Positions 27,619 through 36,924 of a DNA stretch of 40,752 nt are shown piece by piece (positions within the stretch are counted from its first letter, which is position 1; each line of letters starts with the position of its first letter). Origin of the DNA: Psychromonas algarum (GTDB lineage Bacteria; Pseudomonadota; Gammaproteobacteria; Enterobacterales; Psychromonadaceae); contig NZ_SNUW01000016.1 of NCBI RefSeq assembly GCF_004376845.1, positions 1 to 40,752 on the forward strand, in the 5' to 3' direction. Under the pieces are notes generated by a model. The model made no database searches. It worked only from the letters and a program-made list of their open reading frames with translations, and was not told the DNA's origin. The position numbers and the translations under genes were made by a program.

Positions 27619-29715
27619 TTACTTCTTAGCAGCAGCTTTATCAGCTTTAACTTTTTCAATTACTGCTTCTGCTACGTTAGTAGGACAAGGCATGTAGTTT
27701 TTGAACTCCATAGAGAACTGACCACGACCTGAAGTCATTGTACGTAGTGAACCGATGTAACCAAACATTTCTGAAAGAGGTACGTCAGCTTTAATACGAA
27801 CACCCGTTGCGCCCGCTTCTTGACCAGCGATCATGCCACGACGACGGTTAAGGTCACCGATAACATCACCAACGTGATCATCAGGAGTAAATACGTCTAC
27901 AGACATTACTGGCTCTAGAAGTTGTGCACCTGCTTTAGGGATAGACTGACGGAACGCACCACGAGCTGCTAATTCAAATGCTACTGCAGATGAATCCACG
28001 GCATGGAAACCACCATCGTAAAGTTCAATTTCAACGTCTAGTACAGGGAAACCAGCTAGTACACCAGTATCCATCATGCCTTCGAAACCTTTTTCGATAG
28101 CAGGGAAGAATTCTTTAGGTACATTACCACCAACAACAGTTGATTTGAATGAGAAACCAGTACCTGGCTCAGCAGGTTTAATACGGTAATCAATTTTACC
28201 GAATTGACCAGAACCACCAGATTGTTTCTTATGCGTGTAAGAATCTTCAACAGCTTGTGTAATTGTTTCACGGTAAGCAACTTGAGGCTCACCTACAACT
28301 AGATCAACACCGTATGTACGCTTAAGGATATCTACTTTAATATCTAAGTGAAGCTCACCCATACCAGATAGGATTGTTTCACCTGAATCTTGGTCAGTTT
28401 CAACACGGAATGTTGGATCTTCTGCAACCATTTTACCGATAGCAATACCCATTTTCTCAGTTGAACCTTTATCTTTTGGTGTAACAGAGATAGAGATTAC
28501 TGGTTCAGGGAAAACCATTGCTTCTAGAATGATTGGATCTTTTGGATCACATAATGTGTGACCAGTTTGAACGTTAGTCTTCATACCAACGATAGCGATG
28601 ATATCACCCGCTTGTGCAGAAGTAAGTTCGTTACGATCATCAGCTTGCATTTCACACATACGACCAACACGCTCAGTTTTACCTGTAGCAGCGTTCATGA
28701 TTGTATCGCCTTTCTTCAGAGTACCTGAGTAGATACGTACGAAAGTTAATGAACCAAAACGGTCATCTGTGATTTTAAATGCTAAAGCTTTAAATGTTTC
28801 GTCAGCAGAAACAAGTGCAAATTTACCATTTGGCTCACCTTCTTCATCTGTAAGAGGTTGAGGATCAACGTCTGTAGGACAAGGTAAGTAATCAACAACA
28901 GCGTCAAGGATAAGTTGAACACCTTTGTTTTTGAATGCAGAACCACAGTAAGTTGGGAAGAAGTCCATTGTACGAGTACCAGCACGGATACAACGTTTAA
29001 GTTCTTCAATTGAAGGTTCAGTACCTTCTTCTAAGTATTCCATTAGAAGATCTTCGTCTTGCTCTAGAGCAGTTTCGATTAATTTTTCACGGTACTCTTC
29101 AACTTGATCAACCATGTCCGCAGGAACATCTTGGATAGAGTAGTTTTCAGGAAGACCAGTGTCATCCCAAACGTATGCTTGACGACTTAATAGGTCAACA
29201 ACACCACAGAAATCATCTTCGATACCGATTGGTAGAACCATAACTAGTGGGTTAGCACCAAGAATGTCTTCAGTTTGCTTAACAACACGGTAGAAATCAG
29301 CACCCATACGGTCTAATTTGTTTACGAAGATAATACGTGCAACTTCTGAGTCATTCGCATAACGCCAGTTAGTTTCTGATTGAGGTTCAACACCACCAGA
29401 ACCACAGAATACACCAACACCACCGTCTAGTACTTTAAGTGAACGATATACTTCAACTGTGAAGTCAACGTGTCCAGGAGTATCGATAACGTTAAAACGG
29501 TGATCTTTCCAGAAACAAGTTACAGCAGCAGACTGGATAGTAATACCGCGCTCAGCTTCCTGTTCCATGAAATCCGTTGTAGATTCGCCGTCATGTACTT
29601 CACCAGTTTTGTGGATCTGGCCAGTAAGTTTCAGGATACGTTCTGTAGTAGTGGTTTTACCCGCATCAACATGCGCGAAAATACCAATGTTTCTGTATTT
29701 ACTTAAATCTGTCAT
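27619..29715 (-). CDS. fusA: Elongation factor G, second type (FusB/EF-G2-like)
   Basis: A 698-residue translational GTPase that drives ribosome translocation or recycling. Domain I shows G1 AHVDAGKT, G3 DTPGH and G4 NKLD, followed by domains II-V ([36 protein letters not shown] region). The sequence resembles the second EF-G of Vibrio, Shewanella and Pseudomonas (stand-alone, about 695 residues), not the str-operon copy, and no rpsL, rpsG or tuf is adjacent. A full set of domain motifs suggests it is active. Codon choice is strongly biased, indicating high expression. It is alone between its own promoter and terminator. Confidence 0.93.
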   Translation of the reverse strand: MTDLSKYRNIGIFAHVDAGKTTTTERILKLTGQIHKTGEVHDGESTTDFMEQEAERGITIQSAAVTCFWKDHRFNVIDTPGHVDFTVEVYRSLKVLDGGVGVFCGSGGVEPQSETNWRYANDSEVARIIFVNKLDRMGADFYRVVKQTEDILGANPLVMVLPIGIEDDFCGVVDLLSRQAYVWDDTGLPENYSIQDVPADMVDQVEEYREKLIETALEQDEDLLMEYLEEGTEPSIEELKRCIRAGTRTMDFFPTYCGSAFKNKGVQLILDAVVDYLPCPTDVDPQPLTDEEGEPNGKFALVSADETFKALAFKITDDRFGSLTFVRIYSGTLKKGDTIMNAATGKTERVGRMCEMQADDRNELTSAQAGDIIAIVGMKTNVQTGHTLCDPKDPIILEAMVFPEPVISISVTPKDKGSTEKMGIAIGKMVAEDPTFRVETDQDSGETILSGMGELHLDIKVDILKRTYGVDLVVGEPQVAYRETITQAVEDSYTHKKQSGGSGQFGKIDYRIKPAEPGTGFSFKSTVVGGNVPKEFFPAIEKGFEGMMDTGVLAGFPVLDVEIELYDGGFHAVDSSAVAFELAARGAFRQSIPKAGAQLLEPVMSVDVFTPDDHVGDVIGDLNRRRGMIAGQEAGATGVRIKADVPLSEMFGYIGSLRTMTSGRGQFSMEFKNYMPCPTNVAEAVIEKVKADKAAAKK

Positions 29716-29761
29716 TTTTTATACTCTGTATGTAAAAAATTAGGGGCTATATTCCCGCGGC

Positions 29762-29767
29762 ATTATA
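29762..29767 (-). promoter_or_regulatory. -10 element of the fusA promoter
   Basis: On the minus strand a perfect TATAAT is followed by a GC-rich discriminator, GCCGCGGG, unusual in this AT-rich spacer. A good -35 is not obvious. A GC-rich discriminator is typical of promoters repressed by ppGpp, which fits a translation-factor gene. About 45 bases of leader separate it from the ATG. Confidence 0.5.
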
Positions 29768-29864
29768 CAATTTTTGTAGTTAAACAGAACACAGAATTTG
29801 GAAAAAATGGCAAATATGTTGTTTTTTTCGGCTTTATTTCATCATTTTTTATAAAAAGGCAGGT

Positions 29865-29903
29865 AAAAACACTAACCACTGCAATTAAAAACAGTAGTCA
29901 GTG
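29865..29903 (-). terminator. Terminator downstream of menA
   Basis: On the minus strand CACTGACTACTG pairs with CAGTGGTTAGTG (two G-T wobbles) around a 10-base loop, followed by TTTTT. It begins 15 bases after the menA stop. Confidence 0.75.
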
Positions 29904-29918
29904 TAATATTTAAACGCT

Positions 29919-30833
29919 TTAAGCAATAAGTGCAATCGAGAATAATAATGAAAATACAAAGGTACTTATTGCTGTATTTTTGAGTTGTTCATTAAATACA
30001 GTCCCTTTTCGATCATCACCTTTAATCGCGTTAGAAATTTGTATGCAGCTTTTAATAAGTGGGCTAGCAATCAATAAAAACAGATATTGCCAGACTTGAC
30101 TATCTTCCAAGCTATAAATATATAAAAAACTACATAGCATCGCACCGGTCAATAATAATAAATGGTATTTAAATGCTTTTTCACGGCCTAATAATACAAC
30201 TAAGGTAATTTTATTAGCCGCTTTATCGTGGTAAACATCACGCATATTATTGATATTCAAAACCGCAGCACTTAATAAACCAACGCTAATAGCAGGTAAA
30301 ATAAGCACAGCAGGCAAAACCAAAGCTTGTAAGTAAAAACTTCCTAAAACACCTAATAAACCAAAGAAAATGAATACGGCAAGGTCTCCCATTGATCGGT
30401 AACCATAAGGTAGTCTTCCCATGGTATAAGTAATGGCAGCAATAATAGCGGCAATGCCTAACCCTAAAAAGGTTAACCAGCGAGCAATATCATTAGTAAA
30501 TGAAATGCTTAGCAGAGTGATCCCTGAAATCAAACAAGCAATGACCGCTATAATAATTGCTTTTTTCATCGCCACGGCGGTAATTAAACCACTTTGCATA
30601 GCCCTTTGTGGTCCAACTCGTTGCTCATCCGCTCCTGTCATTGCATCACCATAATCATTCGCTAAATTAGATAAAATTTGTAATAGCAAAGCAGTAGTTA
30701 GCGATAACAAAAAGATGCCAAGATTAAAAACTTGATATTGAACAGCTAAACCAGCAGCAACTATGATAGATGCAGCAGCTAATGGTAAGGTGCGTAAACG
30801 TAACGCTTCGATCCAGACGGTAAATAACTTCAC
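29919..30833 (-). CDS. menA: 1,4-dihydroxy-2-naphthoate polyprenyltransferase
   Basis: A UbiA-family inner-membrane prenyltransferase that attaches the polyprenyl tail to DHNA, giving demethylmenaquinone. The 304-residue protein has eight or nine hydrophobic segments and the aspartate-rich prenyl-diphosphate motif N-x3-D-x3-D (NLANDYGDAMTGAD, about 57-70), followed by RVGPQRAMQSG, which distinguishes MenA from UbiA. A second acidic motif, NNMRDVYHDKAANK, lies near 195-208. It diverges from menF across about 100 bases, so the menaquinone genes are grouped. Confidence 0.94.
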   Translation of the reverse strand: MKLFTVWIEALRLRTLPLAAASIIVAAGLAVQYQVFNLGIFLLSLTTALLLQILSNLANDYGDAMTGADEQRVGPQRAMQSGLITAVAMKKAIIIAVIACLISGITLLSISFTNDIARWLTFLGLGIAAIIAAITYTMGRLPYGYRSMGDLAVFIFFGLLGVLGSFYLQALVLPAVLILPAISVGLLSAAVLNINNMRDVYHDKAANKITLVVLLGREKAFKYHLLLLTGAMLCSFLYIYSLEDSQVWQYLFLLIASPLIKSCIQISNAIKGDDRKGTVFNEQLKNTAISTFVFSLLFSIALIA

Positions 30834-30934
30834 TAAAAATCCTATAAAATGATGATTGTTGTTAACAGTACTAGGAATAAGGTTAAGATCGCGTTACATT
30901 AACCAATATGGATGGATAAATATATAACCGACTT

Positions 30935-32281
30935 ATGCTCGAAAATATGCACCAATTTCAACAATTACAAAAAATATTAGTACAGCAATTACAATCATTT
31001 AGCCTTGATCATGGACTATTTCCAACAAAAAACTTAACGGTCACTATTGATTCCTTGCCATTGTTACCTTTATTAAAAGGACAAACAACAGCCCAGCCAA
31101 AAAATTGTTGTTTATTACCGACCATTTATTGGCAAAATAAAGAGCAAACGACAACCTTAGCAAGCTTTGGAGCAATTGAAACTTTAGAGCATATTCCAAA
31201 AGCAGATAATAATGCATTGTATTTAGGGGGGCTAGCTTTTCAACAGCAAGGCGAGCAATGGTCTGATTTTCCTGCGACTTTATTCATTCGTCCATTGCTT
31301 GTATTTCAACACATTCAATCATCGTCCTTATTCAATCAAACCGATAATACCAGTGAGCAATGGCAAGCAGTATTTCATTTTAATGGGACCAATTCAGTAG
31401 AAAAAAGTATCCATATAATACAAGCTCTGCAACCTCCTCAAGCTTTATCTGCATTTACACAGCAACAAATAAAACGCCATGACAGCCCAAATCAGACACA
31501 GTGGGCAAGTTTAGTTGAATTAGCGATAGAATATAAAGCCTTATTGCCAAAAGTTGTATTATCGAGAGAAACAGAGTTAACCTTTGATGGTCTTTTAAAT
31601 ACTTGGGATATTATGGCGTTATGGCAGCAAGCAAATCCTAATAGTTTCCATTATGTATTTCAGCTTTCTCAAGAACATAGTTTTATTAGCTGCTCTCCTG
31701 AGCGCCTGTATTCTCGCCGACAACAGCAATTAACAACAGAAGCATTAGCTGGCACAGTAAACAGAGGTCGTGATAAACGAGAAGATAATTTACTCTTACA
31801 AAGTTTGCTTAACGATAAAAAAATAGATCGTGAAAACTATCTTGTTCAAGAATTTATCATCGCTAATTTAAAACAACTTAAAGCTGAAGTCAGTTTTTCA
31901 CCTGCCCATGTATTACAGCTACAGCATGTACAACATTTATGCGTACCTATTACAGCTCAATTAACACAACAAACAAAAGACTCTGATTTATTATACAAAC
32001 TACACCCTACTCCTGCGGTTGGCGGCACCCCAAAACTACCTGCTTTACAATTCATCAATGATAATGAGCCCTATAATAGAGGCTGGTATGCAGGAGCAGT
32101 TGGTTGTATAAGTGAGCAAGAAAGTGATTTTAGCGTCGCAATAAGAAGTGCACTGGTCAGTAAAAACAATATTAAATTATTTGCTGGAGCAGGTATTGTC
32201 ACCGGCTCCATTGCAGAGCAAGAATGGCAAGAACTCGATAATAAAATACAAACTATATTAACTATTTTAGGCGCACGATAA
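30935..32281 (+). CDS. menF: Menaquinone-specific isochorismate synthase
   Basis: Converts chorismate to isochorismate, the entry to menaquinone synthesis. The 448-residue protein has a variable N-terminal half and a C-terminal chorismate-binding domain with TEALAGTVNRGRD, the ENYLVQEFI helix, LHPTPAVGGTPK and GWYAGAVGCI. The first ATG has only a weak ribosome-binding site, and another lies four codons later (MHQFQQL), so the exact start is uncertain. It is the first gene of menF-menD-menH-menB, and menD follows after 10 bases. Confidence 0.95.
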   Translation: MLENMHQFQQLQKILVQQLQSFSLDHGLFPTKNLTVTIDSLPLLPLLKGQTTAQPKNCCLLPTIYWQNKEQTTTLASFGAIETLEHIPKADNNALYLGGLAFQQQGEQWSDFPATLFIRPLLVFQHIQSSSLFNQTDNTSEQWQAVFHFNGTNSVEKSIHIIQALQPPQALSAFTQQQIKRHDSPNQTQWASLVELAIEYKALLPKVVLSRETELTFDGLLNTWDIMALWQQANPNSFHYVFQLSQEHSFISCSPERLYSRRQQQLTTEALAGTVNRGRDKREDNLLLQSLLNDKKIDRENYLVQEFIIANLKQLKAEVSFSPAHVLQLQHVQHLCVPITAQLTQQTKDSDLLYKLHPTPAVGGTPKLPALQFINDNEPYNRGWYAGAVGCISEQESDFSVAIRSALVSKNNIKLFAGAGIVTGSIAEQEWQELDNKIQTILTILGAR

Positions 32282-32291
32282 AGGATAATAA

Positions 32292-34028
32292 ATGACTCAG
32301 GTAGATAAACAATATGCCTTCCCTGATCAACACCATAATATTAATTTATTATGGGCAAACTTATTTATTGAAGAATTAATTCGTCATGATATAGATGATT
32401 TTTGTATCGCTCCTGGCTCTCGATCGACACCTTTTACGTTAGCTGCCGCTAATCATCCTAAAGCAAAAACACATATCCACTTTGATGAACGAGGATTAGG
32501 ATTTTTAGCACTCGGGTTAAGTAAAGCAAAATCAAAACCAGTTGTGATCATCACTACTTCCGGGACTGCTGTGGCTAATTTATATCCCGCAGTCATTGAA
32601 GCCAAACAAAGCCATATCCCATTAATTGTTATCTCTGCAGATAGACCGCCAGAATTAATTAATTGTGCCGCTAACCAAGCAATCGAACAATATAAAATTT
32701 TTGCAGATTATCCAGTGTTTTTTGCTCAGATACCTAGCCCAAGTATATCGGTCGAAAGTAATTTTTTATTAACAACACTTGACCAAGGTCTATTTCAACA
32801 ACAATCAAATATTGGACCGATCCATTTTAATATGGCGATACCAGAGCCATTTTATCCCGCAGCAGAAAAAACTAACTTCACAAATTATTTAAGCAGTTTA
32901 AAAGATTGGCTGATACAAGATACCCCTTTCACTATTTATCATTCAACAACAACGCAGCTGAATAATCAGCCAATAGACATAGCTGCAACCAAAGTATTAG
33001 TTATTGTCGGGCGTATTAAAGATAAAAAAGAAGCATTGGAAATTCAACAATTCTGCCAACAATTTCAACTTCCTTTATTTGCTGATGTGCAATCCCATTT
33101 ACAAGGTACAGAAGTAAATAGTCATGGTTATGACTTATTATTAGAAAACGAGCAATTTAAAAATCTGATCCAACAAGCTGATCTTATTTTACAATTTTCA
33201 GACCATTTAATTAGTAAACGGTTAAACCAGTTTATTAAAAAAAGTACGCGACCTGTTTGGTTAATATCTGAACATAAAAACAGAATAGATGCTTCACATT
33301 GCATCAAACAACGTTTTGTTTGTGGTGCAGCGACTTTTATCAAACAAGTGATTAATAGCAAAAAGATCTACAACGATTGGTTGCAAGCAATTCAAACTTA
33401 TCAAGCGACATTAGAAAAAGTAATAAAACCTTATTTAATAGATAACAAAATAAGTGAAATTAATAGTAGTACTTATTTACTTAATCAAAGTCAGGGTAAT
33501 ATCGTTTTAGGGAACAGTTTAGCGATCCGTTTAGCGGATATGTTCGCGCAATCAAATGCAACAATATTTAGCAACCGAGGAGCGAGCGGTATTGATGGTT
33601 TAATAGCAACGGCTGCTGGTATCGCAAAAAATAGTTCTGCGATAACCAATCTACTGATCGGTGACACATCCTTTTTATATGACCTAAATTCTTTAACCCT
33701 ACTGAATCAATTACAACAACCTTTTGTGATTGTATTACTTAATAATGATGGTGGCGGTATTTTCAATTTATTACCCGTTCCTGCAGCACATCAACAACAG
33801 TTCTATCAATTACCGCACGGCTTAAATTTTCAACAGATCTGCGATCAGTTTTCAATTAATTATTACCAACCTAAGACTTTTTCTGAATTTCAGAAACAAT
33901 ATCAAAATGCGATTATAAAAAATAAGCACAATAAAGTGACCTTGATTGAAGTGTGTGTAGACAATCAACTAACACCAATACAATTATCCAAGATAAAAGA
34001 TGAGGTAAAAAATGCCGCTATACAGTGA
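32292..34028 (+). CDS. menD: SEPHCHC synthase
   Basis: A thiamine-diphosphate enzyme that adds the succinic semialdehyde unit from 2-oxoglutarate to isochorismate. The 578-residue protein has the N-terminal pyrimidine-binding domain with the conserved glutamate in HFDERGLGFLALGLSKA, and the C-terminal cofactor domain with GDTSFLYDLNSL and LLNNDGGGIFNLLP, the usual GD-x...-NN metal and diphosphate motif. Start MTQVDKQYAF has an AAGGA ribosome-binding site. Its 3' end overlaps menH by 17 bases. The cofactor links this operon to the thiamine operon in the same window. Confidence 0.96.
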   Translation: MTQVDKQYAFPDQHHNINLLWANLFIEELIRHDIDDFCIAPGSRSTPFTLAAANHPKAKTHIHFDERGLGFLALGLSKAKSKPVVIITTSGTAVANLYPAVIEAKQSHIPLIVISADRPPELINCAANQAIEQYKIFADYPVFFAQIPSPSISVESNFLLTTLDQGLFQQQSNIGPIHFNMAIPEPFYPAAEKTNFTNYLSSLKDWLIQDTPFTIYHSTTTQLNNQPIDIAATKVLVIVGRIKDKKEALEIQQFCQQFQLPLFADVQSHLQGTEVNSHGYDLLLENEQFKNLIQQADLILQFSDHLISKRLNQFIKKSTRPVWLISEHKNRIDASHCIKQRFVCGAATFIKQVINSKKIYNDWLQAIQTYQATLEKVIKPYLIDNKISEINSSTYLLNQSQGNIVLGNSLAIRLADMFAQSNATIFSNRGASGIDGLIATAAGIAKNSSAITNLLIGDTSFLYDLNSLTLLNQLQQPFVIVLLNNDGGGIFNLLPVPAAHQQQFYQLPHGLNFQQICDQFSINYYQPKTFSEFQKQYQNAIIKNKHNKVTLIEVCVDNQLTPIQLSKIKDEVKNAAIQ

Positions 34029-34791
34029 ACAACAAGGTTCAAATGAAAATCCTACCCTTGTATTTTTACACGGTTTTCTAGGTAACCGTAAAGATTGGCA
34101 AACTACCATTGATCAGTTAAAAGACTCATTTCACTGTGTAACTATTGATTTACCCGGGCATGGCCGCTCTGTTGCAACAACTGCATCTATTACTAATGGT
34201 TTTGAAAATTGCCATAAATTAATAGCCTTCACTTTAGAACAACTAAATATTCAAGCATATAGTTTAATAGGTTACTCATTAGGTGGTCGTATCGCATTAG
34301 ATTATGCCCGTAGTCAAAACGACCCTCGTTTACAACATTTAATCCTAGAGTCATCTCATATTGGATTAGATAATGAAACAGATAAAACGAATCGTTACCA
34401 ATTTGATCTTGCTTGGGCTGAACGCTTTGCAACACAATCTGTAGAAGAAAGTTTATACCAATGGTATGAGCAAGCTATTTTTGATGACCTAAACTATGAA
34501 CGAAAAGATTTTATTATTGAACAACGAAGCCATAATTATGGAGTACCGCTTGCAAGTATGCTGCTCTCAACAAGTCTCGCACATCAAGTTTGTGCAAGTA
34601 CATTTTTAGCAGAAACCAAGTTGCCTATTACCTATTTTTATGGACAAAAGGATATAAAATTTAAGCAATTAGCAGAATCTATTCCTGCAACCGATACCTT
34701 AAATTTTCATTGTTTTAATGGATTAGGACACAATACGCATCAACATGCCCCAGTAAATTATGCGAATAACATTAAAAAAATATTTATTTAA
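34012..34791 (+). CDS. menH: SHCHC synthase
   Basis: An alpha/beta hydrolase-fold enzyme that eliminates pyruvate from SEPHCHC. The 259-residue protein has the oxyanion-region HGFLGNRKDW motif (H20), the nucleophile elbow GYSLGGR with S89, and the C-terminal histidine H240 in GLGHNTHQH; the acid residue lies near residue 212. It starts inside menD with its own GAGG ribosome-binding site, so the two are translationally coupled. Confidence 0.93.
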   Translation: MPLYSEQQGSNENPTLVFLHGFLGNRKDWQTTIDQLKDSFHCVTIDLPGHGRSVATTASITNGFENCHKLIAFTLEQLNIQAYSLIGYSLGGRIALDYARSQNDPRLQHLILESSHIGLDNETDKTNRYQFDLAWAERFATQSVEESLYQWYEQAIFDDLNYERKDFIIEQRSHNYGVPLASMLLSTSLAHQVCASTFLAETKLPITYFYGQKDIKFKQLAESIPATDTLNFHCFNGLGHNTHQHAPVNYANNIKKIFI

Positions 34792-34818
34792 TCAATATTA
34801 TTTAACACGAGAAATATT

Positions 34819-35661
34819 ATGAACCAAGCAGACTTATATTCAGCAATAGAATGGCAAAGCAGCAGCTTAGCATTTGAAGATATTTATTATCACAAAGCAG
34901 ATGGTATCGCTAAAATCACCATTAATCGTCCCCAAGTTCGCAATGCCTTCCGTCCACAAACAGTGAATGAAATGATGCAAGCACTGAATGATGCTCGTTA
35001 TGATCAAAAAATTGGTGTCATTATTTTAACAGGCGAAGGAGATCTTGCATTTTGTTCAGGTGGAGACCAGAGCGTACGTGGCGATTCAGGTTATAAAGAT
35101 GAAGAAGGTGGACATCATTTAAATGTACTAGATTTTCAACGTCAGATCAGAACTTGTCCAAAACCAGTGATTGCTATGGTTGCAGGTTATGCTGTTGGTG
35201 GTGGCCATGTTTTACACATGATGTGTGACCTCACTATCGCAGCTGATAATGCAAAATTTGGTCAAACAGGGCCTAAAGTTGGTTCATTTGATGGTGGTTG
35301 GGGTGCGAGTTATATGGCTCGTATTGTCGGACAGAAAAAAGCACGCGAAATTTGGTTTCTTTGCCGCATGTATGATGCACAGGAAGCTGTTGATATGGGA
35401 TTAGTAAATACTGTCGTACCATTACAAAATCTTGAAAAAGAAACAGTGAAATGGTGTCGTGAAATATTACAAAATAGCCCGATGGCATTACGTTGCCTTA
35501 AAGCTGCACTTAATGCAGATTGTGATGGACAAGCAGGTTTACAAGAACTGGCCGGCAATGCAACCATGCTATTTTATATGAGTGAAGAAGGTCAAGAAGG
35601 CCGTAACGCATTCAATGAAAAACGCAAACCAGACTTTAGTAAATACTCTAGAAATCCATAA
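34819..35661 (+). CDS. menB: 1,4-dihydroxy-2-naphthoyl-CoA synthase
   Basis: A crotonase-family enzyme that closes the second ring of menaquinone from succinylbenzoyl-CoA. The 280-residue protein has MenB signatures: [29 protein letters not shown], the oxyanion-hole [22 protein letters not shown], and [19 protein letters not shown]. Gly in GQTGPKVG marks the bicarbonate-dependent MenB type. The operon ends here; menC and menE, whose products make its substrate, do not follow and must lie elsewhere. Confidence 0.96.
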   Translation: MNQADLYSAIEWQSSSLAFEDIYYHKADGIAKITINRPQVRNAFRPQTVNEMMQALNDARYDQKIGVIILTGEGDLAFCSGGDQSVRGDSGYKDEEGGHHLNVLDFQRQIRTCPKPVIAMVAGYAVGGGHVLHMMCDLTIAADNAKFGQTGPKVGSFDGGWGASYMARIVGQKKAREIWFLCRMYDAQEAVDMGLVNTVVPLQNLEKETVKWCREILQNSPMALRCLKAALNADCDGQAGLQELAGNATMLFYMSEEGQEGRNAFNEKRKPDFSKYSRNP

Positions 35662-35759
35662 TAAAAAATTAACAGTATTGAATACTCAAAATAGAGCGTT
35701 GTTTGTTTACTAAATAGAATATTAAGGTTATGTTTTAGTAGATAAGATGCAACTTATTA

Positions 35760-35796
35760 ATAGCCTATGACTATCAATTTGATTGATATAAACAAT
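35760..35796. promoter_or_regulatory. OxyR-like binding site upstream of the peroxiredoxin gene
   Basis: ATAG-N7-CTAT-N7-ATTG-N7-CAAT spans 37 bases, the length and four-part layout of the OxyR recognition motif (ATAGntnnnanCTAT twice, 7 apart), with 16 of 20 specified bases matching. Each half is itself a dyad. A TATAAA -10-like element lies just downstream at 35800-35805, and the gene starts 99 bases after the site. Confidence 0.65.
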
Positions 35797-35895
35797 TCGT
35801 ATAAATAGGTAATTTAACGCATTCTGTCTTTGCTATTCTGAATGAAAAAGCAAACAATCGCAGTACTTAAACTAGATAAAATAAAGGAACATTAC

Positions 35896-36498
35896 ATGGT
35901 ATTAGTAGGCAAGCAAGCTCCCGACTTTACAGCAGCAGCAGTATTAGGAAACGGCGAAATTGTTGATAGCTTTAATTTAAAAGAATTCACTAATGGTAAA
36001 GAAACAGTTATTTTCTTCTACCCATTAGATTTTACTTTTGTATGCCCTTCTGAACTTATTGCTTTTGATAAGCGTTTTGGTGATTTTCAAGCACGTGGTG
36101 TTGAAGTAATCGGTGTTTCAATCGATTCACAATTCTCTCATAACGCATGGCGTAACACTGCGATCAATGATGGCGGTATCGGTGCAGTTCAATACCCACT
36201 AGTAGCTGATGTAAAACATGAAATTTGTAAAGCATATGATGTTGAACTAGAAGAAGCTGGCGTAGCATTACGTGGTTCTTTCTTAATCGACAAAAATGGT
36301 GTTGTACGTCATCAAGTAGTAAATGATCTACCTCTGGGTCGTAACATAGATGAGATGTTACGTATGGTTGACGCATTACAATTCCACGAAGAGCACGGTG
36401 AAGTTTGTCCAGCACAGTGGGCTAAAGATAAAGCAGGTATGGAAGCATCTCCTGAGGGTGTTGCTAAATACTTATCTGGTCATTCTGACGACCTATAA
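35896..36498 (+). CDS. Typical 2-Cys peroxiredoxin (AhpC/Prx1 type)
   Basis: A 200-residue cytoplasmic thiol peroxidase that reduces hydrogen peroxide and organic peroxides. The peroxidatic cysteine is C50 (PLDFTFVCPSE) and the resolving cysteine C171 (EVCPAQW). A GGIG loop (93-96) resembles the GGLG element of overoxidation-sensitive enzymes, but the C-terminal partner is YL rather than YF. I start at 35896, after AAAGGA, because MVLVGKQAPDFTA begins the fold; an upstream ATG at 35842 would add 18 residues lying in the leader. No ahpF is adjacent, so electrons probably come from thioredoxin. Expected to be OxyR-controlled. Confidence 0.94.
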   Translation: MVLVGKQAPDFTAAAVLGNGEIVDSFNLKEFTNGKETVIFFYPLDFTFVCPSELIAFDKRFGDFQARGVEVIGVSIDSQFSHNAWRNTAINDGGIGAVQYPLVADVKHEICKAYDVELEEAGVALRGSFLIDKNGVVRHQVVNDLPLGRNIDEMLRMVDALQFHEEHGEVCPAQWAKDKAGMEASPEGVAKYLSGHSDDL

Positions 36499-36547
36499 TT
36501 TTTTACTTTTAGAAGTAAAAATTGTAAATGGCCTCATTGAGGCCATT
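36498..36547. terminator. Hairpins between the peroxiredoxin and cytochrome c genes
   Basis: Two hairpins lie between converging genes: a T/A-rich one (TTTTACTT with AAGTAAAA, about 36501-36520) and AATGGCCTCA (36527-36536) with TGAGGCCATT (36538-36547). The second, read on the minus strand, is followed by a T-rich stretch, so it suits the cytochrome gene; together they probably end both transcripts. Confidence 0.7.
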
Positions 36548-36565
36548 CTTGATCTTATAGCTTTA

Positions 36566-36868
36566 TTATAAAGAAGAATAATAAGCAGCAAGATTAGCAA
36601 TATCTTCATCACTTAATGCGGCAGCTTGTGCATTCATAAGAGCAGCCATACCACCTTTTCGTTGTGATGCTTTATAAGCTTTTAACGAAGCATTAAGATA
36701 AGCTTCTTTCTGACCCTTTAAGTTAGGATAAATAGGTGCAGTACCAATACCATCAGCACCATGGCACATGGTACAAACAGCAGACTTAGCTTTACCAGCA
36801 GCAATATCACCAGCATTAGCCCATAATGGCATTCCTAACAATAAGAGCCCTATTAGTTTTTTATTCAT
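36566..36868 (-). CDS. Periplasmic monohaem cytochrome c (class I)
   Basis: A 100-residue secreted electron carrier. The signal peptide ([19 protein letters not shown]) is followed by a haem-binding CTMCHGADG (CxxCH), a PNLKGQ segment and a likely axial methionine in [10 protein letters not shown]. It belongs to the small c5/c553-like group that shuttles electrons to terminal oxidases or peroxidases. AAGGA precedes the start. It stands alone; its redox partner is not in this window. Confidence 0.92.
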   Translation of the reverse strand: MNKKLIGLLLLGMPLWANAGDIAAGKAKSAVCTMCHGADGIGTAPIYPNLKGQKEAYLNASLKAYKASQRKGGMAALMNAQAAALSDEDIANLAAYYSSL

Positions 36869-36924
36869 TTTAATTCCTTTTAAGTATTAAATTTAAGTAA
36901 GATGATAGTCTAGTACAAGGTTAG

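Noticed and set aside
35842-35895. Upstream ATG of the peroxiredoxin frame
   Set aside because: The 18 extra residues lie in the leader, and AAAGGA precedes the internal ATG where the family's conserved start lies.
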